DNA from: PALSA-505 sp036501145
Lineage (GTDB): Bacteria; Actinomycetota; Actinomycetes; Streptosporangiales; Streptosporangiaceae
Direction: 5' to 3'
DNA length: 64,000 bases
NCBI GenBank assembly: GCA_036501145.1
Contig: DASYAV010000246.1
Coordinates: forward strand, 1-64,000
The translations under genes and the position numbers were made by a program. A model generated the notes under the pieces. That model saw only the letters and a program-made list of their open reading frames with translations, searched no databases and was not told the origin of the DNA. The stretch's first letter is position 1. Each line of letters begins with the position of its first letter. Positions 42,681 to 50,577 of the stretch are shown here, in pieces.

Positions 42681-43348
42681 CAGCCAGCCCCGCCGTAGCC
42701 CAGCTCCAGCGCCAGGCGGTAGAAGTCCTCCCGGGCCTCCAGCGCCACCCGGTTGCGCGGGTACTGCGTGACGACCGTTCCCTCGGCTGATGCCCGCGTG
42801 TGGAGCTTGTACCGCCGGATCACGGCCTGTGCCAGGGGCCATCCCTTGGCCAGCGCGAACGCCTGCGTCTCTTCCAGGTCGGTCCTGCCGTCCCGCGGGT
42901 CCCACGCGTTGATCACGACCTTGTACGGCACCCCTCGCGGCTCGATGGCTTTCTCGATGGTCCGGGCGGCGGCGTCGAACGTCAGTGGCTCGGGGGGCAG
43001 CGGCACAATCACGTCGTCGGCCACTTTGAGGCAGTCCTGCAGGATGCCGGCATGTTCCAGGTTCCCGGGGGTGTCGACGAACACGTGCCGGTAGCCGTCG
43101 CCATTCAGGTTCCCGAGAGCGTCGTGGACTACGGCGGCCAGATTGACGGTGGTCGTCGTCTTGCCGACCCCGCCCTTTTGGTTTGCGACGACGTGCACAT
43201 GCGCCCCGAGCTGGCGCAGCTTCGCGATGCCGTCGGGGTCGTCGTGGGCCTGGGTGAAATCGAAGGGCAGGCGGTTTTCGCCGACGCGGTTCGCCCACCA
43301 GACAGCCGACCCCTGCGGGTCGGCTGAGACGACAAGAACATTCGACAT
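42680..43348 (-). CDS. parA: ParA-family ATPase with swapped N-terminal blocks
   Basis: 222 residues from ATG 43348. Order along the protein: residues 1-49 contain NVLVVSADPQGSAVWWANRV and LPFDFTQAHDDPDGIAKL; residues 50-80 contain HVHVVANQKGGVGKTTTTVN (deviant Walker A, Lys at 58 and 63); then YRHVFVDTPGNLEHAG (Walker B) and the usual C-terminus. In ordinary ParA the KGGVGKT block comes first and the SADPQGS block second, so the first two blocks are exchanged. All motifs are present. Sits directly before parB; parS-like sites lie 90-160 bp upstream. Confidence 0.88.
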   Translation of the reverse strand: MSNVLVVSADPQGSAVWWANRVGENRLPFDFTQAHDDPDGIAKLRQLGAHVHVVANQKGGVGKTTTTVNLAAVVHDALGNLNGDGYRHVFVDTPGNLEHAGILQDCLKVADDVIVPLPPEPLTFDAAARTIEKAIEPRGVPYKVVINAWDPRDGRTDLEETQAFALAKGWPLAQAVIRRYKLHTRASAEGTVVTQYPRNRVALEAREDFYRLALELGYGGAG

Positions 43349-43434
43349 TGATCACTCCCGTATGCTTCCCATTGCGGTACTTCGGGCCAATGACATCATC
43401 GCAGGTCCAGGCCTCCGCATGGCTGCACCGACAC

Positions 43435-43454
43435 ATCTTTACCGCGGTAAAGAT
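43435..43454. promoter_or_regulatory. parS-like palindrome 2
   Basis: 20-bp perfect palindrome, halves ATCTTTACCG/CGGTAAAGAT. Lies in the parA upstream region, 58 bp from the next copy. Confidence 0.8.
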
Positions 43455-43493
43455 GCCTGGCTCGCCCGCGCCGGGCGTGGTTATGGCCGCCCG

Positions 43494-43511
43494 TCTTTAC
43501 CGCGGTAAAGA
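43494..43511. promoter_or_regulatory. parS-like palindrome 3
   Basis: 18-bp perfect palindrome TCTTTACCGCGGTAAAGA. With the other two copies it marks the probable ParB-binding centromere of the replicon. Confidence 0.8.
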
Positions 43512-43717
43512 ACTCAGGACGCACCGGCCGGGGATTCGCCCGCAGCTAGCTGCAGTGCCTCCCCCGAGCTGATGATCTGGCCAAGGCCCGACCCAGCCGG
43601 GACACGAGAAGGAGAACGGTCTGGTGGACCGCTGCGGGGACGCGCGGGCCGCGTTGCCCGCGCACGCGTCGGCCAGCACCCACGGCGTGTACCCAGCCTC
43701 TGGCTCATCAGCATGGT
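43512..43717. other. Gap between parS-like sites and CRISPR array
   Basis: About 200 bp without a recognisable gene or repeat. Confidence 0.4.
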
Positions 43718-44202
43718 GTCGCATCGCTCAGGAAGCTCGCTGGTTGCCGCCTGCCGTGGCCCAGGCCAGGTTCTCCTCATAGCTCTGGTCGCATCGCTCA
43801 AGGCCGCTCGCTGGTTGTCGCTGGAATTGCGCCAACCCGCCGCTGCTGCTGGTGACAAGAGGGTGAGTCGCATCGCTCAGGCCGCTTGCCGGCCGTTGTC
43901 AGGCCAGCTCCAGCCTCGGGCGACAGAACCAGATCAAGTGGTCGCATCGCTCAGGCCCGCTTGCTGGCCGTTGTCAGTTCGCGGGCTGCCCGGTAAGCGC
44001 GTCCATAACGTAGAAGTCGTCGCATCGCTCAGGCCCGCTTGCTGGCCGTTGTCAGCAAGCACCCCGGCCTGGGCTACATCAACAGCATCGAGTCGCATCG
44101 CTCAGGCCCGCTTGCTGGCCGTTGTCAGCACCCCCGCCTTCCCGCTGCTGCTGCTGATCCTGGAGGTCGCATCGCTCAGGCCCGCTTGCTGGCCGTTGTC
44201 AG
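43718..44202 (-). CRISPR. CRISPR array, seven 37-bp repeats, type V-U-like
   Basis: Plus-strand repeat begins GTCGCATCGCTCAGGCCC and ends GCTGGCCGTTGTCAG. Starts: 43718, 43788, 43867 (36 bp), 43941, 44019, 44092, 44166. Spacers are 33, 42, 38, 41, 36 and 37 bp, all different. The repeats at 44166, 44092, 44019 and 43941 are identical; 43867 has changes, 43788 and 43718 are badly degenerate. So the young, leader-proximal side faces the nuclease gene and transcription is probably on the minus strand, giving a repeat RNA ending GAGCGATGCGAC. No Cas1/Cas2 nearby. Confidence 0.93.
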
Positions 44203-45826
44203 GGCTCCGGGCGCGACTGTGTCGCGGCCTGCGGCGGCGTGGTGTGCTGCGAGTGGTGCCGATTCCCCACGCTGCGGGTACCAGCGGGCCGGTCGCGAGT
44301 GCCGTGCCGTATACCTCCTGACCTGCGTGCGAGCGGTTTCCGGGCGGGGACTGGCCGCCTTGGTGCTCGCGGGTTGCGGATGGGTGAGCGTTCACGGGCT
44401 GCCCGCCACTGCGGTCGCATGTCTCCCGTGCTTCCGCCGGGTGCGCCCCGGCAGCCGCGGCCCGGTGACGGGTCGCGAGGTTGATGGCCGCCGCGATATC
44501 GGCGTGCCCGGTGAAAGAGCAGGCTAGGCACCGGAACACGTCACGCGACGGCCTGTTTTCCGCGCAGACGTGACCGCATCGCGGGCACGTCTGCGAGCTG
44601 TAGGGTGCTGGCACTTTCACCAGCTCACGGGCCTTGTAGGCCGTGAAAGTCTCGAGCTGGTACCACCCGGCGGCGGCGATCGCCCGGTTCAGCCCGGCCT
44701 TGGCGCGCACGTTGCTGCCGGGCGCGTCTTGAGTGCCGCGGGCCGAGGCAGTCATGGCCGACACGTCCAGGTCCTCGAATACGGCGGTCGCACACGTGTC
44801 GGCGATGACCCGGGAGGCCTTGTGTGCGGCGTCGGACCGTATCGCGGTCTCCCGCTGGCGCAGCCGCAGGTACGCGGCCTTGGCCTGCTGGTACCGGCGG
44901 GAGGCTTTCCAGCAGGCCGGGCAGGCCTCGCCACCGGGGCACGGGCCGCGCCGGATCGAGCTGCGCCCGCCGACAGTCACCCACCGGTCGCCCGCGCACG
45001 GAGACAGCCGCCGCTTGCGGGACAGCGCCCGCTGCAGCCGCAGCATGCGTTGCTGCTGGCCTGCCGGCAGCGTGGGCGTGGTGAACACCTGACCGTTGGA
45101 CACGGCGGCCGTCACGGCCACGCCGCGGTCGATGCCGAGCACGCCGGTACCGGTGCCACGGCGGGCCAGCGTGGTCTCATACTGCACGGTCAGCCACCAC
45201 CGGCCGTTGTCCTCGCGCAGCACCAGGAACCCGGCCAGCGCATCAGCGGGCAGCGGCCGGTGGTAGCGGATCCGGACCGGCCCGAGCGGGCCCGGGATCT
45301 TGCCGACCGTGGCGTGACGGCCACCACTGGTGGTCGTGATCAGTTTCGTGAGCGGGACGGGCCCGGCGCCGTCCTGCACCTGCCAGCTCACCGAGGCACC
45401 CCGGTGCCGTGAGCGGAACCCGGGCGGTGATGACCGCAGTGGCAGGTCCCGGGGCCGCCGCTCAGCGAGCATCCGCAGGTGGCGTGTCCAGCTCGCGGCG
45501 AGCTGCCGCAGCGCGCCATGCAGGATGATGGCGGGCGCATCGGTGGCCTGGTGCTCAGCGCCGCCGTGCCGGAACGTGCACCCGGCCTCCCGGGCGACGC
45601 GGACGGCCCCGCCCAGGCTCATCAGGCTCTCGACTCGCGCCCCGTGCCGCCAGCGGTCGAGCTGGGATGCGGCCGCCTCGTTGTAGAACCAGGTCGCGGC
45701 CGATCCCCAGAGCCGCAGCACCTGGGCTTGCTCGGGAGTCAGGTAGGCCGCGTACCGCTGCGCACGGCGCTGCACCAGCCCGGCGGCTGGCCGGGCCGGG
45801 CTCCGCTTGCGGACAGGTGCGGGCAT
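44102..45826 (-). CDS. TnpB/Cas12-like RuvC nuclease of a minimal CRISPR system (Cas12n/V-U4-like)
   Basis: 574 residues from ATG 45826 (the frame is open 46 codons further upstream). TnpB-like N-terminal domain (YLTPEQAQVLRLWGSAATWFYNE), RuvC-I Asp233 (LGIDRGVAVTA), RuvC-II Glu351 (AVFEDLDVS), zinc ribbon CPRC...CLAC (Cys414, 417, 433, 436) and RuvC-III Asp443 (GHADIAAAINL): the full catalytic triad is present, so it should cut. An extra Cys-containing insert (CPGGEACPAC, 296-305) lies between RuvC-I and II. The frame runs through repeat 7 (residues ~541-554) and spacer, and the TGA stop is inside repeat 6. No TnpA partner. It is larger than typical TnpB (~400) and close to actinobacterial V-U4/Cas12n proteins, but the subtype needs phylogeny. 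Confidence 0.85.
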   Translation of the reverse strand: MPAPVRKRSPARPAAGLVQRRAQRYAAYLTPEQAQVLRLWGSAATWFYNEAAASQLDRWRHGARVESLMSLGGAVRVAREAGCTFRHGGAEHQATDAPAIILHGALRQLAASWTRHLRMLAERRPRDLPLRSSPPGFRSRHRGASVSWQVQDGAGPVPLTKLITTTSGGRHATVGKIPGPLGPVRIRYHRPLPADALAGFLVLREDNGRWWLTVQYETTLARRGTGTGVLGIDRGVAVTAAVSNGQVFTTPTLPAGQQQRMLRLQRALSRKRRLSPCAGDRWVTVGGRSSIRRGPCPGGEACPACWKASRRYQQAKAAYLRLRQRETAIRSDAAHKASRVIADTCATAVFEDLDVSAMTASARGTQDAPGSNVRAKAGLNRAIAAAGWYQLETFTAYKARELVKVPAPYSSQTCPRCGHVCAENRPSRDVFRCLACSFTGHADIAAAINLATRHRAAAAGAHPAEARETCDRSGGQPVNAHPSATREHQGGQSPPGNRSHAGQEVYGTALATGPLVPAAWGIGTTRSTPRRRRPRHSRARSPDNGQQAGLSDATSRISSSSGKAGVLTTASKRA

Positions 45827-45967
45827 GAGCCGGAGATTACACTGCCGGTCCGACAGAACAACGAGCGGTAAATGCCCTGCCCCCGGATAGATGCGGTACC
45901 GGTGCCCGCGCCATAATTCGGACAGTCGTCCCCATTGCCAGATCCCAGCTAGTTGAGGCCGCACTGG

Positions 45968-46249
45968 TCACGACTCCAGGTTGTCGTCGGCGTTGCGGGT
46001 CACGATCTGAGCGGCTTGCCGGGCGAACCTGCCCGGCTCCCCGTGAACACTGTCCAGGAAGTCAGCAAGCAGCCATGCCGTCCAGCACCACGCTTGGAGC
46101 TCGGCTACGGCGACCGGGCCGAGGGTTGCCCGCCACTGCCAGATATCGCCTGCCGTTGTGGCAGCCGTCAGCACTCCTGCCATCGTCGGCACGAATGGCT
46201 TGGCCGACTCGGTCTTGCCAAGGCGGGTGAGCACCGCGGGGATCGTCAT
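45968..46249 (-). CDS. Hypothetical protein (93 aa) upstream of the nuclease
   Basis: ATG 46249: MTIPAVLTRLGKTESAKPFV, then AGDIWQWRATLGPVAVAELQAWCWTAWLLADFLDSVHGEPGRF. Helical, Trp-rich. On the same strand and 140 bp before the Cas12-like gene, so it could be co-transcribed. No family recognised. Confidence 0.5.
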   Translation of the reverse strand: MTIPAVLTRLGKTESAKPFVPTMAGVLTAATTAGDIWQWRATLGPVAVAELQAWCWTAWLLADFLDSVHGEPGRFARQAAQIVTRNADDNLES

Positions 46250-46254
46250 GTGCA

Positions 46255-47122
46255 GGTTGTCGCCTTCGGCCGGACGAACCCGACGGGTCACCCGCCGCCG
46301 CGGTGTGCCTGTGGCTGGCCAGGACCTTGCGCCGGCTCGACGCCCAGGACGCCCAGCGGTCCATTGACGAGATCCGCGCCGCGGCCGCCGACCCAGGCAA
46401 CGACTGCGCCTACGTGCACATCGCCGCCGTCCCGGCGCCCCTGCAGCGTCCCGAGGAGGACGAACCCGGGGAAGTCACCAGGCGGGCCGGGTGGGCCCAG
46501 ATCGTCGAACGCCGCGACGTGCTCGCCGCCGCGGCTGCCCGCGCCGTGCAGATGTGGGACAGCGGAAAGGCCTGGCCCGTCGGGGCGGTCGCCGACTTCG
46601 ACCCCGGCTCCTGCGCCGCCGCGGCCGAATGGTCCGCCCGGCTGCGCCGCGCCCCGGCCGGGCAGCCGCCAACCGTCCTGGAACGCGAGCTCCTGGAGCA
46701 CGTCGACAGCATCGACCACGGCTAACTCCTCCACGACGACGTGTCCGGCTGCCCAGCCCTGCGCCGCACCGACCACCTGGGCACCGTCACCATGTACGCC
46801 TGCGTGCCCCAGCGCATCAGCACCCTGGCCCCGCTGGCCGACGTCACCCTCAGCGGCAGCACCGTATGGATCCGCACCCAAGAAGGCAGCCTGTGGATCG
46901 CGCCCTCCCTGTCCACCCGCGGCCTGTCCTGGGGATACAACGGCACCGGGCCCCTTACCCTGGCCGCGCTCCTGGACCGGCTCCTAGACGACATCACCAG
47001 CCCGCCCATCTCCGGCCTCGCGGACCCGCCAGCTGGCCTAGCGTCTCTCCCTCCAGGCCACCCCGCAAACCGGCACCACCACCTACAACCGCGCCCAGCT
47101 CCTCGCCGCCCGCGCAGGCTAA
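46255..47122 (+). pseudogene. Decayed gene with premature stop and frameshift
   Basis: One frame runs PDEPDGSPAAAVCLWLARTL ... LEHVDSIDHG, meets TAA at 46723-46725, and continues in the same frame LLHDDVSGCPALRRTDHLGT ... LTLAALLDRLLDD. Near 47040 it shifts to another frame ending NRAQLLAARAG at 47122. No start codon precedes the first segment. Once an uncharacterised protein of ~280 residues. Confidence 0.55.
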
Positions 47123-47164
47123 CCACCCGCCGCGCTCAGGCTCCGCCAGGACGTGCGGGCCTCG

Positions 47165-47404
47165 TCAGCCCTGGTCGTAAGGCGGCAGCGTCTCTTCATA
47201 CGACGGCACCGGCTGAACGGCAGGCTGGAAGACCTCCCGGATCGTGTCCGACAGCCGGTCGATCGCCGACGCGATCACCAGGAATGCCTCCGCCTGAGCC
47301 AGGCCAACCTGGATCCTCGGGTCATCATGCCCGGAGTAGTTAGCCGCGCCTATGTAGGAATCCGCGTGCTCGCGGTTGGCGGCGGCCTCGTCGATCCTGC
47401 CCAT
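47165..47404 (-). CDS. Small hypothetical protein (79 aa)
   Basis: MGRIDEAAANREHADSYIGA with a helical middle (VGLAQAEAFLVIASAIDRLSDTIREVF) and an acidic Pro/Tyr tail. Typical small actinomycete accessory protein of unknown function. Confidence 0.5.
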   Translation of the reverse strand: MGRIDEAAANREHADSYIGAANYSGHDDPRIQVGLAQAEAFLVIASAIDRLSDTIREVFQPAVQPVPSYEETLPPYDQG

Positions 47405-47771
47405 CGGCCTCACGTCGCGGCCCCTTCCCTGGCGTGACCACCACCTATAACCGGTGGCATCCTTCTAGCCAAGAGTTGTGCCCATCCCGGCAGCCCGTCA
47501 AGCACACGGCGGATCCCCTAGCCGCTGGCCCGGAGCGGAAGATTTCCCCGCGCGCCAGGCAAGCTAATGCGGGCGGGCGCCTGGACGACCACGACCCGTA
47601 GACGAAGCACCTCCCCCGGCCAGCCTTGCCACCTACTCCCCGACCGCGGTACCCGCGCCCTACATCGCCACCGCCGAGGGTGCACTGAACGGCCGTGAGG
47701 AAACCGACCTGGCCACGTGTGAAGCTGCCCTGGATAACCTGCGAACCGCCTTCTGGGCCGCGGGCAAGGCC
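47405..47771. other. Gap with possible 5' extension of the next gene
   Basis: Between about 47660 and 47771 the frame of the next gene is open and coding-like (EGALNGREETDLATCEAALDN) but has no ATG, GTG or TTG. 47405-47660 shows nothing recognisable. Confidence 0.35.
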
Positions 47772-48338
47772 TTGCAAGTGATCCATGACGCCCGCCTCTA
47801 CCGCGCCACCTTCGGCACCTTCGAGGATTACGTCACCCAGCGCTGGGACATGTCACGTGCCCAGGCCTATCGGCTGATCGACGCCTGGCCGCTGGCCGAG
47901 CGTTTGTCTCCCATGGGAGACAAACTCAACGAGCGGCAGATCCGCGAACTGCTCCCCCTCGCTGAACACCACGGCCAGGATGCCGCCGTCACCGTCTATC
48001 GCACCATCGCCGAAACCGATGGGATCCAGGTCACCGCGGCACTACTCCACGGCGCCGTCGACGTCCTCCCGGCCGACCACTTCGACCCCACAGAAGCCGC
48101 TGAGCAGATCCGCGCCTACCTAACCAGTGGCCTGCCTGCAGCCCACCGCGCCGTGCCCGATCCTGTCGAGAGCTTCACGGCCGAGGCCACCCGACTGCTC
48201 CGGCAACTCCACCGTGTGGCTGCCGGCCGCGCAGTAAGAGCCGCAGCAAACGCTGACCCAGGCGCAGTGCGGAAAGTCATCACCGACCTGCGCGCCATGC
48301 TCGACGAACTCGAACAAGGCGTCACCGCCAAGGAATGA
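47772..48338 (+). CDS. Hypothetical plasmid-type protein (188 aa or longer)
   Basis: First start is TTG 47772; coding-like sequence upstream suggests the true N-terminus was longer. FGTFEDYVTQRWDMSRAQAYRLIDAWPLAERL looks like an HTH-type DNA-binding segment, followed by ERQIRELLPLAEHHGQDAAVTVYRTIAET and a helical C-terminus. Similar proteins with this EDYV..RW...S..QAYRLIDA motif occur on actinomycete plasmids and phages, presumed DNA-binding. Confidence 0.6.
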   Translation: MQVIHDARLYRATFGTFEDYVTQRWDMSRAQAYRLIDAWPLAERLSPMGDKLNERQIRELLPLAEHHGQDAAVTVYRTIAETDGIQVTAALLHGAVDVLPADHFDPTEAAEQIRAYLTSGLPAAHRAVPDPVESFTAEATRLLRQLHRVAAGRAVRAAANADPGAVRKVITDLRAMLDELEQGVTAKE

Positions 48339-48389
48339 CCTAGGACGCGTCCGTATCTGGGGTGGTCGCCGCGCCGTCGGTGTGCTGCG

Positions 48390-49484
48390 CTAGTGGTGCG
48401 GCGGATGGGTCGCGCCAGGTTGGTGGCCGCCCAGCAGGGCGTGATGATCGGTGCCGCCACGCGCCTGCGGGTCGGCGTGCACAGTCGCGGCTGCCAGCCC
48501 GGGCAGCACGTGCAAGAGCTCATGCTCGGCGGCGACGGCGACCTGGTGTGCCTCGATGACGCTGGCGGCTGGATCCACGATGACCTCGCACTCGGCGCGC
48601 AACTGGTGACCGATCCAGCGCAGCCGGACCTGCCCGGCCGCCAGCACACCCGGCGTGGCGGCCAGGGTGTGCTCGGCCAACTCGACCAGCGCCGGGTCCA
48701 CCGCATCCATCAGCCGCCGGTAGATGTCTCGGGCAGCCTGCCGTAGCACGGCCAGGATCGCCACTGTGATCAGCAGTCCCATCGCCGGGTCCGCCCAGCG
48801 CCAGCCGAGCGCGACGCCAACGGCGCCCAGCAGGACGGCCAGCGAGGTGAAGCCATCGGCGCGGGCGTGCAGCCCGTCCGCGACCAGCGCGGCCGAGCCG
48901 ATCCGGCGGCCGGTGGTGATCCGGTAGCGGGCCACCAGTTCGTTGCCCGCAAACCCGGCGACCGCGGCGGCGGCAACTGCGGCCAGGTCGTGCACCGGTC
49001 TCGGATGCGCCAGTCGGCTCAGCGCCTCGTATGCGGTCAGCGCGCAGGAGGCGGCGATCAGCGCCACGATCCCGATCCCGGCCAGGTCCTCGGCCCGCCC
49101 GTACCCGTAGGTGTAACGCCGAGTCGGCGGCCTCCGGCCGATCACGAACGCCACCCCCAGCGGCAACGCGGTTAGCGCGTCAGCGGCGTTGTGCAGCGTG
49201 TCTCCCAGCAGCGCGACCGACCCCGACATCGCCACGACCACCGCCTGCATCACGGCCGTGACCGCCAGTACCGCCAGCGACACCCACAACGTGCGCATCC
49301 CCGCCGCACTGGCCTCCATCACCGCGTCGACCTTGTCCCCGGCATCGTGAGAATGCGGCCGCAGCATATGACCCAGCCTGCCCAGCACCCGCGATCGATC
49401 CCGGTCACCGCCAGGCCAGTGGTCATGATCGTGACTGTGGTGCACGTGCGCGCCGGCAGGATGCCCCGGCAGCTCATCGCTCAT
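48390..49484 (-). CDS. Cation diffusion facilitator (zinc/cobalt/cadmium exporter)
   Basis: 364 residues. His-rich N-terminus (HVHHSHDHDHW, LRPHSHDAGDK), six transmembrane helices, and metal sites DTLHNAADA (TM2) and DGLHARADGF (TM5) in HxxxD form; C-terminal cytoplasmic domain ends with another His cluster. Exports divalent metal ions in exchange for protons. Stand-alone gene, no metal regulator nearby. Confidence 0.9.
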   Translation of the reverse strand: MSDELPGHPAGAHVHHSHDHDHWPGGDRDRSRVLGRLGHMLRPHSHDAGDKVDAVMEASAAGMRTLWVSLAVLAVTAVMQAVVVAMSGSVALLGDTLHNAADALTALPLGVAFVIGRRPPTRRYTYGYGRAEDLAGIGIVALIAASCALTAYEALSRLAHPRPVHDLAAVAAAAVAGFAGNELVARYRITTGRRIGSAALVADGLHARADGFTSLAVLLGAVGVALGWRWADPAMGLLITVAILAVLRQAARDIYRRLMDAVDPALVELAEHTLAATPGVLAAGQVRLRWIGHQLRAECEVIVDPAASVIEAHQVAVAAEHELLHVLPGLAAATVHADPQARGGTDHHALLGGHQPGATHPPHH

Positions 49485-49639
49485 AGTGGCCAGCATCCCT
49501 CGTCCGGATCCGGCGAGCCCGCCGCGCCCCAGCCGCAGCGCTAAGCGCTGTTTTTTCGCTCACCAGTACGTGCCCCCTGGCCGGTGCCGCACAGATCATC
49601 GGCGGCGTGGCCGGCGCGGGCTGGCCCGGTGTGCAACCG

Positions 49640-50029
49640 TTATGCGGCAAAAGGACTGCCGTGAGGCCACCGGTCCAGCTCCTCGTCGGTGAGGTGCACG
49701 ACCACAGACACGCTGATGCCTTCGTGGGTCGCGTGAGCAGAGAGGTGCAGTTCCCTCTGCTGTAGGTCGACATCTCCATGCTCAGCGCTTGGCCGCGGCG
49801 GCCTGGCGTCAACCGCGCCAATCCAGGCCGAGTAAGAATTCCAACGTTCGGTCGGGTCTATGGCGTCACATAGTCCAACGAGCGATGCCCTGGCGTTGCC
49901 ATCTCTAATTGACCATGAGATCACTGGAAGGTTTTCACGTGTTGCTCGGTGCAGAAGTCTTCCGAGCAGAGAGTACGCGGCGTTCTGTGAGGAACGCCGT
50001 ATGTCAGGAGTTGATCCAGGCTTATTCAT
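49640..50029 (-). CDS. Hypothetical protein (129 aa), third gene of a small operon
   Basis: Lower GC than its surroundings. MNKPGSTPDIRRSSQNAAYSLLGRLLHRATRENLPVISWSIRDG, WNSYSAWIGAVDARP, then strands in HATHEGISVSVVVHLTDEELD. Starts two bases after the stop of the preceding gene, so it is in one operon with 50032-50577 and 50574-50942. No family recognised. Confidence 0.6.
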   Translation of the reverse strand: MNKPGSTPDIRRSSQNAAYSLLGRLLHRATRENLPVISWSIRDGNARASLVGLCDAIDPTERWNSYSAWIGAVDARPPRPSAEHGDVDLQQRELHLSAHATHEGISVSVVVHLTDEELDRWPHGSPFAA

Positions 50030-50031
50030 AG

Positions 50032-50577
50032 CTAGTTCGAAAGTTCAGTGTCAGGGATAGTGAGGGGTTCTAGGCCGTGCTCGTACATGCCGGCCAGGGC
50101 GGGTGTGAACACCGCCAGATGGTCACGCCACATTTCGCACAGAGCAGCGCGAGCTGAAGAGTCTGTTCGGAGGAGAAACTTTAGATGACGCAGTCCGTGT
50201 AGGAGTACGTCGATATACCTCGGAAGGGGTGCCTGATCTGCCGCAACTGGGAAGGGCTTACCTACGGCTGCGAGAACAGCTACGTCGATTGGCTCTGCAT
50301 CCGGCCACTTAGAGCGGGCGAATTCCGAACAGCCGACAACGGCTACGTAGCTTAGGACGATCGAGCTATCTTCTGCCCGCCACGAGGTTGAGTGCAAAAG
50401 CTTTACATCAGCGAGCGCATCACCATGCCTAAGCAGTTCCTCGGCAGCAGCATGGGGGTCGCTATCTTGCGTAATTGCGCCGGAGCGCCACGCATCGTTT
50501 CCGCTGATGAGCCAGAGGCCCACCGAGTCTGCTGAGATGGGCCAGACTTCGATCCGCACTGTCGTCACATCTGTCAT
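50032..50577 (-). CDS. Hypothetical protein (181 aa), second gene of a small operon
   Basis: MTDVTTVRIEVWPISADSVGLW, YVAVVGCSEFARSKWPDAEPIDVAVLAAVGKPFPV, then a helical part with RYIDVLLHGLRHLKFLL. Overlaps the stop of the HTH gene upstream (ATGA). Unrecognised fold; co-expression with an HTH protein suggests a self-regulated module. Confidence 0.6.
   Translation of the reverse strand: MTDVTTVRIEVWPISADSVGLWLISGNDAWRSGAITQDSDPHAAAEELLRHGDALADVKLLHSTSWRAEDSSIVLSYVAVVGCSEFARSKWPDAEPIDVAVLAAVGKPFPVAADQAPLPRYIDVLLHGLRHLKFLLRTDSSARAALCEMWRDHLAVFTPALAGMYEHGLEPLTIPDTELSN

Noticed and set aside
43435..43511. Chromosomal-type parS sites
   Set aside because: Sequence does not match TGTTTCACGTGAAACA; kept as plasmid-specific parS-like sites.
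29310..45826. CRISPR-associated transposon (CAST) formed by the Tn7-like genes and the Cas12-like locus
   Set aside because: The Tn7-like ends lie at 29310 and 36211, so the CRISPR locus is 7.5 kb outside. The nuclease keeps its catalytic residues, unlike Cas12k, and the TniQ is of the long TnsD-like type.
44102..45964. Ordinary IS200/IS605 transposon
   Set aside because: No TnpA (HUH transposase) and no recognisable stem-loop ends; instead a genuine CRISPR array follows directly.
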